A stretch of 64,000 nt of DNA from Cryphonectria parasitica EP155 (GCF_011745365.1 NW_024468915.1:970653-1034652), one strand, 5' to 3'; numbered from the stretch's first letter, positions 10,521-23,440 are shown. The notes: generated from the letters alone by a model not told the origin. Made by a program: numbers and translations.

Positions 10521-11825
10521 CGGCCAACTACCGAGAGCGAGCATTGAGGAAGGGAAAATTCAATCATTACAGGCAGGGCCCTCTTGGCCTCCCCAAAGTT
10601 ACATTGCCAGCCAGGCCCTGGAAGGACAGACCACAAAGTACTGTGTGTTTTGTGCTGACAACAACAAGGAGGAAGCGGGAAGTGGTCTGGGTTGGCCGAG
10701 CTAAGAAAAGACTGGTGAAGGATCCCCTGGCCTCTCCAGGCACTGCCGCCTAGCGAGAGCGACAAAACCAGCCATTCGAGGCCCTTCTTCCCTGGGATGG
10801 GGAGGATCCACCCGTCATCTTGTGAGCAGAGCCATTGACGTCTAAGAAGTGCTGAAGGATGATGGATGGGTTGCTATATACCCTGCCTTCCTGGTGGTTG
10901 TTTTTTGCGCCTTGCTGCCCACGGCATGGTGCCCAGGGGGGGGAATCCCCGGTTTGCTGCCCATTGGGCCTGTCATCCACTAACCAGCGTCACCGTCAGC
11001 AGCAGAACCCATGTGATCAAGGCTCGTAGTAGCTTGGCACGGCCTGGGCAAGACATGGTCAGCCAGACATGGTCACAGTATGTACAAAGCCTAGCGGAAC
11101 CTTGATTTGTTTGCCCTCTCTCTTTCGATCTATGTACCGTATGGGGGCTACTTACCACAGTGGTACGGCTACGATAGCTGCAATTCTGACAGTACGCTGA
11201 AACGCCGGGAACGAGCGCGGGTATCGAGGCGGTAAACGTTCGCGGTGGGGATTAACCTCCCCTCTCTACTCTAGACTCATCTCCTCAAGCGCTAGAGAAA
11301 CCATTACCTTCCTCCACACAACACGCCAAGAAGAACCACAGTCCCTCCACTTCCCGCCATACCATCCCCTGGGACCCCTCGACCCTAGACCGCCCAGTTG
11401 GCGAATTCTCAACGTTGTGGGTATCGGGTTGCGAACCAAAGAAAAGAAGAGGGGGGCAAAATAGAGAAGGGAAAGAGAAAGAGGAAGAAGGAAGAAGAAA
11501 AAAAGGGTTCACCCCTGGTGCGGGCAGGGCGGGAGCTGCAGGTCGCATGCAGTGCCAGCTGTGAGGTCCAGTCATCCCCATCCAGTCACACAGTGACCCT
11601 ACCCAACAGGATCCATCAGCACGTTTAGGGGGGTCCCAAGGCGAAAAAGAGTGTAGAGAGAGGAGAGAGCCCACACTGAGCCAAGCTCTGTGCCAGGGGG
11701 TTTTTGGTGGCCCATGATCCACAAGTCTGCACGGTTCAGTCTGACGAAGAGGCCCGGCCATGACGACCCCCAATTTCCTTCACTGAATAAAAGTATTGCA
11801 CCCAGCACACTATCGTGTGTGTACA

Positions 11826-14011
11826 ATGCCGTCCTCGTCTCCTCCCCCCTCTCTGCCTCATCCCGTCTCTGTGTCGCCCCTCTCCTCGACGACAAAGAAG
11901 AACAACAATAACTCCCCTCGTCCCGAGTCCGTCGCCGCCTTCCCCCGACTTTCGATTAATCTCGGCCAATACACGACCTCGTCAGCCGAGTCCTCCGCTC
12001 CAGGGTCGCCAGCGAAGCCCTTTGCACCCGCGCACGCGACCAACAACAACATATTTGCCGGGGTCCACAACGGCCCGTCGTCGTCGTCGTCGTCGTCGTT
12101 GCTGTCATCCAACCTGACCTCCGATCGTACCACCATAGCAACCGCTCGTGCGAGGAGAGCTACTGTTTCTGATGCCGCTGCCGCCTCCAGCACTGGCTCC
12201 TTTGCAGACAACATCGAGATGGACCCCATCAATCCGGCCGGCCACCGCCGCCGCCGCAGCAGTCTAATGTCGCCCTCGAGCAGCTCAACACCGCAGCCAG
12301 GGAGGAACGGGCACGTCAGGGGCCCCTCCGTCAGCGGGCAGTTTGTTATGGACGAGCCAAAGATATCAGAAGAGAGCGAGTCCACAGTCAAAGGGAAAGA
12401 TAGTTACATAAAGCCTGGCCCGAACCCAGACTTCTCGGACGAGGACCTGCACGACGACGAGGAAACCGGTCTCACAGCCAAAGACAGAAAAAGGAAACAG
12501 AGGAAACGGAGACGAAATACGTTGCTCGATCAGCGCATAGCACGCGACAAGATCACAGAGGAAGAACGCAAGGAGGCAGACCAGACTGTGGTCAGGAAAC
12601 TGGCTATCAATGGGACTTTGATCGGCCTCTGGTATCTCTTCTCACTAAGCATTTCACTTGTAAGTTGGCAACTGATTCAACACCACGAACATGGAATTAC
12701 GGAAATATGGATTGTGTGACTTAGTACTGACAAGGAGGGGGAAAATTCAGTACAACAAGTGGATGTTCGACAGCAACCGATTGAACTTTCCTTTCCCGTT
12801 ATTTACGACCTCTGTACACATGCTTGTACAGTTCTTTCTCTCCTGTGTTGTCCTTTACTTTATACCATCATTAAGACCTCAGCATGCGCCGCAGCGAAGA
12901 TCAGACCTGGGCCACTCTTCGAGGGACGAGAACGATCCAGACAGCCCCATCATGACCAAGATGTTCTACCTCACTAGGATTGGGCCCTGTGGTGCAGCCA
13001 CGGGTCTTGACATCGGCCTGGGCAACACTTCTCTCAAGTTTATTACTTTGACTTTTTACAGTAAGAGCTTCCCAGCTTCGCGTCACCCCGCTTTCTATAC
13101 ACACGCAAAGATGCTGACCATCCATCACAGCAATGTGCAAATCGTCCTCGCTAGCATTCGTTCTTATTTTTGCATTCCTCTTCCGATTGGAGGCACCCAC
13201 ATGGAGGCTGGTGGCCATCATCGCAACCATGACCATCGGAGTCATCATGATGGTAGCCGGCGAGATCGAATTCGACGTTCTCGGCTTCATCCTGGTCATC
13301 TCCGCCGCCTTCTTCTCGGGCTTCCGTTGGGGTCTCACCCAGATCCTTCTGCTGCGCAATCCGGCTACCTCGAATCCTTTCTCCAGCATCTTCTTCCTCG
13401 CGCCCGTCATGTTCCTCACCCTCCTCGTCATCGCCGTTCCTGTCGAGGGATTCCCCGCCCTCATCGAATCCTTACAAGGGCTCGTGAACGAATGGGGCAT
13501 CGCGGCCCCGCTGCTCCTCCTGTTCCCAGGAACCATCGCGTTCCTCATGACGGCTTCCGAATTTGCTCTGCTGCAGCGAACATCCGTCGTCACCCTCTCG
13601 ATCGCCGGCATCTTCAAGGAGGTCGTGACGATCTCGACTGCCACCCTGGTCTTTGATGACAAGCTGACGCCCATCAACATCTCGGGGCTCTGTGTCACCA
13701 TCGGTGCGATCTGCGCGTACAACTGGATCAAGATCACCAAGATGCGACAGGATGCGCAGAAGACTGTTCATAGCCTCCACATTGAACCGGACCTATCGAG
13801 CCCGAGCTCGAGCGAGACAGACCCCGAGGATGAAGGCGGTGAGGAGACAGGGCGGCTCGCGGCGCGGCAGAGCGTGGAGGTACCCATGGAGCAGGGTGAT
13901 CTAGTGACGGTTGATGGCGACATTATCATTCCACCACCTCCGCAAAATCCGCCATACAACCTCACCCATGTTTCTGGAGAGGAGCGAGACAAGGCAGACC
14001 GGCAAGACTAG
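11826..14011 (+). CDS. Triose-phosphate/nucleotide-sugar transporter family protein (SLC35C2/Ymd8 type)
   Basis: Predicted Golgi or ER drug/metabolite-superfamily transporter, probably for a nucleotide sugar; the substrate is not deducible. Three exons, 11826-12659, 12751-13060 and 13131-14011, join at GTAAGT/TTCAG and GTAAGA/CACAG and give 674 residues. Residues 1-240 are a disordered cytosolic N terminus with a poly-Ser run from a TCG repeat (12077-12098) and a basic RKRKQRKRRRN patch. The transport domain begins near 262; the exon junction gives YNKWMFDSNRLNFPFPLF, a strong SLC35C2 signature, followed by TGLDIGLGNTSLKFITLTFY and about ten hydrophobic helices up to FDDKLTPINISGLCVTIGAI. The C-terminal 90 residues are polar and acidic. 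A TTG upstream at 11796 is in frame but ATG 11826 is the first real start. The long N-terminal extension is common in filamentous fungi but absent from yeast Ymd8. Confidence 0.88.
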
Positions 14012-15644
14012 AAGAAAAAAACAGGAGGAAGGGCTCTGTGTCCCCATTTTTTGGATATTCCATTCTCACAAGGGGGCAGCGAGGACAAGTCAGTCAGTCG
14101 CCTGGAAGCATGCTCAAAATGATACCCCAACAACCATTTCAGAAAGAAAGAGAACAGAGTCAATTAGCTACATATTCAGAGCGAGCATAACCGCATTTGC
14201 ATGACCATTCAAGGAGTTCTCACTCAGAAGATAGAGAAATTGATGGCTTTTTTTTCACTTTCCTGTTTTTCGGAGGAGAAAGAAGAGCCCAGGTCAAACT
14301 GTGTGTTGCAGGGAAGAGCATTAAGCATATTTGGATTCTGAGGAACCGGCACAATGGACCGGGTTGAGCAGATCAATTTGGTCAGTCCAAAAGGAGACTG
14401 GCTATACAAATAACAAAGAATCTTATTAATAACAGAGAGCTACAATAATTCTGAAGAAAGGGCGTATGCCATCCTGCTCATGTTATTGTTCTGCGTGCAA
14501 TATGTAGATCGTCCTGGAGAGTGGTCTGCGCCAACACCCAGGAACCACGACTCATTTTCAATCCAATCCAGCTATAGAAAAGAAGGGAGAGAAAAAACAC
14601 ACACACAATACCATTAGCCAAATTCTTCCAGAAGGCTGATCATCGGGCTCAATCTAATTAATCAGAAACTTGACTGTCAAACGAAGAGAGAACGTGACTG
14701 TAACTGACTGTGACCCTTACAGATAGTAAAGTAGTTTTCCTTCCTGGTGGAGAGGGCCAGCACACAGTGACTGCTTTATTGTGACCTTGTCGCTGGGTCT
14801 GTCAGCCTTGTGTAAGCCGGGGATGGAGGGGGAACACAAGCCACACAAGGCTGAAAGTGTGGTTTCCTTTTGAGTTCTCTGACTTATGAGGGATGTTGCG
14901 CATTTCACATGGAGTCTTGGTCTTTTTTTCCTTTCTTTCTACCTCTCGAAAAAGAAAAAAAAAGGGGCAATTGACCAGAATTGGTGTGCTGCTACGAAAA
15001 ACTACTTCTCCCGAGCATGGTCTGACAGGATCGTGGAGTCTCACAGGTCAGAGCGAGACAGAGGCCTCCCAGGATCGCCACTTGGCGCCTCGGCAGTGTG
15101 GAGCCAGAGTGGATGAATGAGCACGTACCACACACAGTACATGGACAAATCGCTGATTACTACCAACTGTGAGAATGGGAAAGTGAATGTCAAAGAACAA
15201 CATCACCGCCGGATTGCCGGGAAATACTAGTGTTGGTAATGATAATATATTACTAATGAGGAAAACGTTCCAGCTGGGCATTGAATGAGTTTTTAAAAGC
15301 CCATGGCACCGAGGGTATTTCTTTTCGTATCAGCCATCCATCCATCCACACTCTTTCATTACCCATGTTTGAGCCCCGTTCCAGTAAGAGAATAGCATGT
15401 ACGTGATGTCGAAACCCTGCCCATTTGTGATGAGCCATAACGCCAGGCCGGACCAAACGCCATTCATTGGTCTCTCATTGATCCCGCGGTCCTGTATGAA
15501 GAGGGAAAAAAAGGAATGTCGTCGATTCAGGTATCACATCTTTTTGACTGCCCAATCGCAAATCATCTTTAATCCCATAGTGAAAAAGAAAAAAGAGAAA
15601 AGATTTGTTTCCCGCCCTTTGCGTCATCCAACAACCATAGACGC
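14012..15644. other. Convergent spacer, transporter and Rcr-like genes
   Basis: Holds two 3' ends. A/T-rich and pyrimidine-rich stretches are present (for example 14920-14965) and short frames only. Nothing gene-like is supported. Confidence 0.5.
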
Positions 15645-16258
15645 TCAGTGCTTGGCAGGCGGTGGGCTGGTGGGAGGCTCGTACACGGTTTCGCCACCAC
15701 GCGGGTAATAGCTGCCAGAGGGCTGCTGCAGGGGGACGTCATTAGGCTGCTGGCCGTAGTAGCCATCGTTGGTGTTGTGCGTGTTGCCGGTGTACTGGTT
15801 CGGGACGTCGTTGGGCGTGTACTGGGGGGGAGGCGGGTTGGAGTTGTACTTGTTGCTTCCAAACCAGCCGCCATTCTGGTTGCCATACTGCGGCGCGGGT
15901 TGCTGCTGCTGGCCACCGTACCCACCGCCGAAGGGACCGCCACCCACCCAGCCGGTGCCATAGCGAGGCCGCAAGCCCATTCGGCGGCGGCGGCGGTTGT
16001 TGATGCAGCTCCAGAAGACGAGAAGCGCGATGACGAAGACGATGATGATGGCGGCGAGGACCCAGCGGCCCCAGTAGGAGAAGTTGGAGCGGTAGCAGAG
16101 ACCATCATTGCCGAGATACCAACCACTGGAGCAACTAGACAAGAGGAAAAGGAAATGTTAGACAAACAAGTGAATATATGGTGGAAGGGGGGGGGTGTGA
16201 CGAGCCAGACTTACGCTCTGCGGTTGAGACTACTCGAGGTAGATTGTGGGATGAACAT
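15645..16258 (-). CDS. Rcr-like single-span membrane protein (chitin deposition/Congo red resistance family)
   Basis: Small integral membrane protein resembling yeast Rcr1/Rcr2, which act in the ER or endosomal system and influence chitin deposition and permease sorting. Two exons, 16258-16215 and 16134-15645, with GTAAGT donor and TCTAG acceptor, encode 177 residues. Exon 1 ends inside an Ala codon that is completed by exon 2, giving LNRRACSSGWYLGNDGLCY. One membrane helix follows (WVLAAIIIVFVIALLVFW), then CINNRRRRRMG, a basic stop-transfer and typical of the family. The tail is rich in Gly, Pro, Gln, Asn and Tyr and contains QPNDVPL and PPPPQYTPNDVP, PY-like sequences of the kind bound by Rsp5-type WW domains. 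Family assignment rests on topology, the Cys-Trp-rich luminal end and tail composition, so it is probable rather than certain. Confidence 0.75.
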
Positions 16259-17533
16259 CTTGACGTATGCGCACAATTACTTCAAGATGTGGTAATTGGG
16301 GGTGTTGATGGTGGATGAAGGGGATGGGATCGAGAGGACAAGATGAATGGATGATGGATGGGTAGGTGGGGTTTAAAGTAGGTTTGTACGGAGAAAGTAG
16401 AAGGCCAAGCTCGAGAATGGCTTGGGGAAGGGAGGAAGTGATACGGATGTTTTATCTGGGGCGTCGTCAGTAGTGATGAAATCGTATTGGCGTATTCGTA
16501 GTGCGGAAGAGGTGCCGTGTGGCAGTAAAAAGCTGGGTGGCGGGATTTGGGCCTCGGGTGCCGTGACTTTGCAGGCAACAAAGACCCAGGCTGCTGAGAG
16601 CGTGATTCCTGGGCAAATGGATGACGTTGTTTGATGGCTCGCTCTTGTTAACTGGTTCTGGGTGGTTCTGGAGCCGGGGTCCAACCAGAGCCGTTCTGTC
16701 ACTGCCCCTCAGCCCCCCGCTCCCGGGGGCCAGCACAACCTTATTCAGCGCACTTGTGTGTGAGACAGGTTGGGATTTTGTCCAGTCACCTCACCCGTTG
16801 GGGTCTTTGGACGTCTGATGACTGGACAATTGTGAGTGAGTGGCTTGTAGGAACGCGTCACTCCTTTCAATCCTTCACTCGTACCCTTGTGAAGACTGGA
16901 ACAGCGACAAAACGTGTGTGACGATATATGGAATCTGACCAGTGCCGCACACTATTGATCACTTTTGCGCCAATGTGGTACTTGATTTCTACCGGAAAAC
17001 GAATGAATCCCGGCTATAGCGGCCAGATAGTGGATTGCTACTGTGGCACAATGTGTGTATGTGGTGTATGTACCCAGCAGGTTAGCAGCCAGGCCGGTTA
17101 GCAGGTCTTGGGACGTGGCTGTGCTGGGGATGATCGCCTGACCATCACCCAACAACAACTCTTCTGCTACTTCCCGCCTGTTCCCACCTGCCACCTTCCC
17201 GCCCAGCGGTAACCCATGGCTGCCATGCTGTACGTGTTGTCCAACAAGAGCTTAGTTCGGTGGTGATGAACAAACCTGTTTCCCTTTTCAAGCATTTCAG
17301 ATTATCCATCTCCCCCGAATGCTCCATTTGGATTTTCTATATTCCAAAACCCTCAGTATCAATTAAAGCTATTTTTTCCCCTATACTATTTTACAGATTT
17401 TGGCCAGCTGAAACCTCGGAGTCCCGCTCCTCAACCCCATCTTCTCGGTCAAAGTCAAGTAACTCGATTCCATCCGCCACGGCCTTTGCTGCTGAACCAG
17501 CGCTGAGCTATCCACACCTCTGAAAATCTTTTA
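16259..17533. other. Upstream region of the Rcr-like gene
   Basis: About 1.3 kb between the start of the Rcr-like gene and the 3' end of the next minus-strand gene. It probably carries the Rcr-like promoter. No coding region is supported; a 9-G run ends near 16195 in the intron just inside the gene. Confidence 0.5.
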
Positions 17534-18298
17534 CTAAGCCTGCCGCCCTGCCTGCCTGACCGTCAGGTGTATCTGTGCAGACCTGATGTGCCGAGGAGAG
17601 CGAGGAGATCGTGGGGACGAAGGCCTGAGGAGGCGGTGCCTTTTCCATGCCGGCGACTTGGGCGACAGGAAGCGCGCCCCCGACAATGAGATGGGTGGGA
17701 CCTGGAATGCGTCGCGCCTCGACGCGACGGTACTGGCCTGGATGCTCTGCGTCCTGATCCGGGCCTGGTCTCGAGAGGTGCGGGTTGCCACTGGTGCGGG
17801 CTCGTCCAGCATGATGTTCAGTGTTCCCAGGCTCTTCCTGCCGAGCGTCTTCTCCGTCTCGATCAGGAGGTCGTCCAGGCCCCGGCAGAATGTCTCCAGG
17901 CGCCGAGTAGTATCGCCTCGCTTCGCGTTCGGGTCGATGGTCGCGAAGGAGCGTTTAAGCTTCACCAGCCTCGTGGCGTAGTCCTCATACTGTGCTGGGT
18001 CGCAGTCCAGGATCAGCTCGATGTTGGTCTCAACCGGCCGCTTGAGCACATTGATCCTGGCCAGGAGATCCTCGTCCTAGTAAAGGATGCCAAGTTTAAT
18101 TTTTCTTCTTCCCTCTTTTTTGTTTTTTTTTTGTTCTGAGCAAGTGCTCAAGCACTCCATCATGCTTCTTTGCCCTAGAGGAGAAGGATAATTACACACC
18201 TGCTTGTCTTGCGTGCTGTCGAGGAAACTTTTGACGTTGTTTGCAAGTTCGACGGTGCCCATGGCGCCGCCGATGCTAACAGAGCTTGAGCTGTTCAT
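17534..18298 (-). CDS. Hypothetical helical protein
   Basis: I do not recognise this protein. Two exons, 18298-18200 and 18076-17534, joined by GTGTGT and TACTAG in phase 0, would encode 213 residues. The N-terminal 130 residues look like amphipathic helices: TVELANNVKSFLDSTQDKQ, then DEDLLARINVLKRPVETNIE, then LETFCRGLDDLLIETEKTL, suggesting a small helical bundle or coiled coil. The last 80 residues are basic and rich in Ser, Pro and Arg (RPSSPRSPRSPRHIRS), probably disordered. The ATG at 18298 is the first in frame; the TTG 90 bases upstream is not a start. Helix-rich proteins of this size can be subunits of tethering, kinetochore or BORC/BLOC-like complexes, but there is nothing specific here. 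A further intron near the 3' end is possible. Confidence 0.6.
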
Positions 18299-19391
18299 GT
18301 TGGTGGGCCTTTCCTGGCTGGACAGGACACTGTGTAGTCGCAGGAAGGGGGTTTCAGCGAGAAAGACGTTGGTGTCTCGACTGTCCAAGAGTGTCCGTTT
18401 AGATAGAGAGGCCTGGACAGCTGCCCCTTATGTCTTTTTTCTGGTGCACTTCGCCAACTCTTCTTGGCCTTTACGTGATAACAAATTCCGGGCCCAACCT
18501 TTTCTTCTTACGGGCCGGTGCTCGGGTTCCAACGTGTCTCTCGGACCTCGTCCAGAAATCTCACCTACCTCCCCTAACGTGAGGGAGAAGAGACCCGGTC
18601 GTCATCTTTAGGTGCGATGCTATTGAGCTTCCCCTCTGTTCGGCTGCAAATTACACTGCCAAGGGAGCCCGCAGGCCATTGGTCGCAAACTTGATGGTCA
18701 GCTCGTTTCATCAACAAAAACAGGGGACATTTTCCGTGAGCCCAACTTGTGTCTTGCGAGGCGGGTGCGTGCTCAGCGGCCGCGGCTGATTTTGCCCAAA
18801 ATGAAAAGGCGAGGAAGAGCTGATCCTGAGGGGGATGTGGCGTCTATGTCAGCACCAACCTGTTCGCCATGACAAGGAGCCTGTCCTCCCCCCGCCCACC
18901 TTCTCTTTTCTTTTTCCGAGGAACGCTTACGCAGAATGGGTCTCTCTTTGGGCCATGCATGGTATTTTATAGACTACGGTCGGTTCCATGATGAGGTCAG
19001 CTCGCCAGGGCACATCAGGCCTTGAAAGTCTTGGAATGAGAGCAGCCTCAATTTGGCAGGCTGACTTGTCACAATTCCCTTTTCTGAAAAGCTCATCTCG
19101 CCTCGACACCTGCCAAAAATTGGGGGGGGGGGGGGCTCTTGGTGGACCAGTGCTGTTTTCGCAGAGAAGCCAATCCTGACAAGTCCTCACCAATGAAACC
19201 GCTGTAAAAGGCCTTGGAGCCGCTAACCTGATTGGGTAATTTACACTTGAGCATCACGTCTGAGGTCGCGCTGGTGTGGCATTTTATCAGTTCCAGGACT
19301 TCTTTAGCCCTTATCTAATTTGCCTCATAGCTGCTATCATCAAATCAAGAAATATATACTTACTGTCTGCCCTTTGGTGTGCTCCCTGTAT
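18299..19391. other. Spacer upstream of the helical-protein gene
   Basis: About 1.1 kb. It has a run of 14 G at 19122-19135 and several short frames of no merit. Likely promoter of the helical-protein gene and 3' region of the methyltransferase gene. Confidence 0.5.
19122..19135. repeat. G14 homopolymer
   Basis: Fourteen consecutive G on the + strand, in a gene-free spacer. Confidence 0.95.
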
Positions 19392-20495
19392 CTAGTCGGG
19401 ACCCCGTCTGAACAGCAACAGAGCTGTCGCACTGCCCAGCTTCAGCCTGATATCAGCCTGGTCCTTTCCCACCACCTCCGCTATGCGACGAACAGTCACT
19501 CTCACACAATCTTCTTCTGTCCCTACACAGTCAGGATGAGCCTGCCGCCAACGCGTCACCATAGACGCCGTATCGAGGCCCTGCGCGAGCTCGTCGAGCG
19601 ACTGCTCCCTACCGCCGGCGAAGAAGTCGACAGCCCCGTCCTCGAGCTTCCCGCCGCGGTTCCACTCCTTGCGCACAAAATTGCCCGCCGAAAACGCTGC
19701 GACCGGCGGCTCGATGGACCATGGCAACGGAAGCGTGTCGTACATGGTGCGTGACAGATGCAGGGCCGGACCCTCAAAGGGCCCCAGGATACTGTCTTCT
19801 AGGTGGCTGAGAGCCTCCTGCACGGCTGCGGCGTTGGGCGTGGAAGGGTCTTATCTCAGTGTCAGGCTTCCTGTTGGTATCGTAAACGAGGCCTTGCACG
19901 TTCTTGAGCAATTAGAAGAACGGGGCTGGACTAACGGCAAAATAGCGACGCGTGGGTCCATAAGGCCACAGTGCCACCCGGCTTCACCATGCGCGCTGCT
20001 TGTCTCCAGAACTCATCCATGCGAAACCAGTGAGCCTATCGTCCAGTTCGTCATCCTTGTCAGTGGTAATAAATCAGGACGGGCAGGACACAGATCTTCA
20101 CATACCGCCATGGCCGACGTGAGCAGGTCCACCGACCCAGGCTGCACGATCCTCGAGCTCGCCAGCTCCTCGGCAGCCAGCACTTCGAACTCGACGGGCT
20201 CGCCGCTCCTCGTCTCGCCGGCAGCCTGCCGTGCCTGCTCGACCATCTGCGCGCCGGGGTCGACGCCGACCACGCGCGAAAAGTGTGGTGCTAGCACACG
20301 CGCTGCCTGGCCCGTGCCGCAGCCCACGTCCAAGGCCATCTCGAGGCTGCCTCCGCCGGCCAGGTGGAAGGCTAGGGTCTCCTGGATAACATCGGTAGCG
20401 GATTCACCGCGGCCACGGGCGTAGGCAGCGGCTTGTTCGGGGGTGTAGTTGCGGAACGTAGGGTCTAAGGGGGCTGAGACAGTAGTGGAGGACAT
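19392..20495 (-). CDS. SAM-dependent methyltransferase, Crg1/Tmt1-like
   Basis: Class I methyltransferase of the group that includes yeast Crg1 and trans-aconitate methyltransferase Tmt1; the substrate is probably a small carboxylic or lipid-like molecule and is not readable from sequence. Three exons, 20495-20106, 20035-19936 and 19849-19392, give 315 residues, close to the family length. Motif I is ALDVGCGTGQAARVL at about 54-68, followed by VVGVDPGAQMVEQAR, in which the Asp contacts the SAM ribose. The second junction restores HWFRMDEFWRQAARMVKPGG, containing the conserved motif after beta 4 and 5, and the third restores CHPSTPNAAAVQEAL, typical of fungal members. The C terminus SATALLLFRRGPD closes the Rossmann sheet. 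Splice donors are GTATGT and GTTAGT. No signal peptide or membrane helix is present, so it is probably cytosolic. Confidence 0.86.
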
Positions 20496-21897
20496 GATGG
20501 GCGAAGAGAAGAGATTGGTTGATGAAGTAGTGACAATGGTGGTAAGTGGGAGTAGTGATGGCGGTGGTCTGGGGCTGCCTTGAGGCTTGCGCTGTAAAGG
20601 AGAGCCTTCTTCTTGTCTCGCAGAGGCAATAGAACTGACCGCTGCTCGAGATATGACGCAGAATAGTGGTGACTCATATCGAGGGGATTTAAGCAAAAAT
20701 GAGTTCCGCGTATATCCGTGGTGGGAATCAATCCTCGAATCTGCGCCGTACACTTGCGTTCGGATCGGTCATAGATAGCAATCACGGCTTGGAAATAATT
20801 ATGGTGTCTTTTCCTAATAACAATGTTTGAGAAAATGCCATCCGGTTGGCCAGCATACTCATGTTGGAGCGTGATTTTATATTGCAACCCAACTGTAGGT
20901 GGTAAGTTGACGTTCCTAAGCTCTAGTTGAGGCACAAGCAAGTTTTGGCATTAGTACTGAGATTCAATTAACATTTCTCCAATGAGATGTCATGTTCAAA
21001 TTCGTTTGTAAGCTGTATAATTAATTGGGTCAAGTTCTGGCCTCAAACTCTCACTTCACAACTCTGAACCCTCGGTACACTAAAAAAGGTCTCTCTCAGT
21101 CCAGGTAAGTGGGTGACGGTCCAGGCCCAGCAGCACCACGATGTTCATCACGATCAGCCCACATCCTCTGGTCCAAAAGCCGGCAATTAGCTATCTGAGA
21201 AGGGAATTGATCATCCGAGTCAGCCTGTGAACATTGACAGGACAAGCGAGCAAGCCTAGCTGAACTACTAAAACCCACCCTCGTGGCAATGACGAGGACG
21301 AAAAGATGGCAAACTTAGTTTACCTTTAGGCTGCGTGTTCTCAAGTTTTAGTGATAGTTACGTGTAAATCGTGTCTCTCTTTGATACTTTCAATGAATGT
21401 GCATGTGTCTCTTCATATCTTTATCCTTCTTTCCCTAATATCCTTTCCATCATCCCTTTCAATCTTTTCTTGTGTAGGAAGCTTGAACGACTGTCAGTCG
21501 AGGAAACGGTCTTGTATCTTGTCTGCGTAGGTGTGAGAGTCCAGTATAACGTGGAGATCAGGTCGAGTTGATCTGTTTTGGCGTGCAAACGAGGCGGTCA
21601 AACTTTATCTCACACAACAGACCTGCAGTCCCCGCCACGCCCTGCAACAGAACGCGCCAATACCTCCCCAAGGCTTGAAAGACTTGGGGTTTCCAGACAC
21701 ACAATTCGTCCGAGTACTCGTTTACTCATGGTAGAAACGCAGATGAGCTTTGGTCACCAGTTGAAATATGATCCTTTACCTTCAAACCTCCTTCAAGCCT
21801 TGATAATCGGGTCGAATTCGCCCAGTTCAGCTTGTATCGCGCCTAGTGGGCGTGGACTAGCCCAGCTTATTGACTTGTTGGCCTAATTTTTTTGGTT

Positions 21898-21911
21898 GGG
21901 GGGGGGGGGGG
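21898..21911. repeat. G14 homopolymer
   Basis: Fourteen G on the + strand within the gene-poor interval. Confidence 0.95.
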
Positions 21912-23440
21912 CAATGTTTTATGTAGGATGTATTGACATAGGTAATATCTGCATGTACGTGCAGGCAGCAGGTGCATCAAGGCAAAGCTGATGTACATCA
22001 ATCCATTATGGCTCGCCTGATCGGCAGGAACGACAGTGGGCGATGACGAGCTCTCCACGAGTCTTTCCTATAATCCCACATGATGTCAGTGAAAGAAAAT
22101 ACACGCGACAACCAATTCTCCATCCTAAGCTACCCGATCAACATCCGTGATTCAGGACGTAAGCAGCATCATCAACTGCGCCACTGAAACAGACAAAACT
22201 ACTCAAAAAACGAAACACAAATAGGGGCGTAACGATGCTACACATGGCTCGATGACGATCGGATGATGAACATTCCGCCTCGCCTCGTCTCAACTCAGCA
22301 GAGGCCAGACCTTCTCGCTCTCTTGGCCTAGCCCTCGCAGGCTTGTACATTCTGTTCCCCACGTGGCTTGCCGCAGGAACACACATCCCCCCCTTCCCCC
22401 CTCCCCCCGGCTCAAACACGAAACGGTCTGAAGATTACGAGGAATTCGGGAGATTCTCATGCCGACTATTCACCAGAGCAGGGCGGGAGGAGCCGCGTTT
22501 CGTGAAAGCTCTCTCTCTGTGTGTGTTTCTGTCGCATGCACGCATGCACGCATAAAAGGACCAGACGAAAAGGGGGACCGGACGAGTGGGTGCGCTGCAT
22601 GCATTCATAATGACACATCGGATGAATTAAGTTACTAATCAAACCTGCATCGTCACGTGCGATAGCAGCAGCTTTTGTAGGACCATGGCGCGGCAAACAA
22701 GAAAAGAAGCTTCACTTTTTCCTTCCCTTTCTTTGGTGCGTTCATCTGTCTGATTGACCAAAGTTGGCGAGACAAGATAGAAACTAGCTAGGCGACGCGC
22801 AAGCACCCAACGGGGGTGGACATTATGAGACCCATGAGTCTGAGTAGGAGGAGATTACCTATATGATTTGGTTATCTCGGGATCAACATCGGATTGGGCC
22901 ACAGTCTCCATATCTACCAGTATCTGCAAAAAAGGTGGCATCCCAGATCTTGATAGAAACGAGCAAGGCTACAATCTACCAATCAGATGGGAAGGAGATG
23001 GAAAGGAGGAGGGGAAGGAAGATGTTCGTTTCAGTCCGGGCTTTGGTCTCAGCTCACGGAGAGAAGTCTTACAATCACAGGTTCTCTTATGGAGTAGGAA
23101 ACAGAAAAGAAGCAGAAGGGTATGGTAACGAGAATGCGCCACGCCGACAAGGGGGCCTGATGGCCCACCCGAACAAAGACCGCTCCAAGGCTCCAATGAT
23201 TCAAGTCTTGCTTCGCGGCAGAAGACCCCAGTGGGACCGGTGAGAGGGCGTTTTGTTCTGTGCACATTGCACATGACATTGCATATGCTTGCATCCTCGG
23301 AGATGAGAACTCAAGGAAGAGGGTCACGAGAAATTTTGGTGGAGGATGCTTTACAAAGGTAAAAGAAGAGAGAGACTTATAATGACCACATGGTCAAAAT
23401 TGAATCTCGGAAGCGAAGGACGGTATCGGGTCACAATATT

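Larger units (their letters stand above)
8100..11825. other. 3.7 kb divergent spacer between GH15 and SLC35C2-like genes
   Basis: Holds both upstream regions. I find no frame with convincing start, codon use, splice sites or domain. It does contain a (TG) repeat at 9922-9944, a strongly purine-rich + strand at about 10385-10520 and again at 11440-11512, and a C/T-rich segment just before the transporter start. An unannotated non-coding transcript is possible but not shown by the sequence. Confidence 0.55.

Noticed and set aside
10136..10765. 209-codon open frame on the minus strand
   Set aside because: Its middle is the complement of the purine tract, giving a low-complexity Phe/Ser/Pro stretch; no start context, splice pattern or domain.
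12901..13740. 279-codon open frame antisense to the SLC35C2-like transporter
   Set aside because: The sense strand encodes the conserved membrane helices across the same bases; the antisense frame has no hydrophobic pattern or domain.
22863..23243. 126-codon open frame on the + strand in the gene-poor interval
   Set aside because: No domain, no plausible splice partner, and low similarity to coding composition elsewhere in the window.
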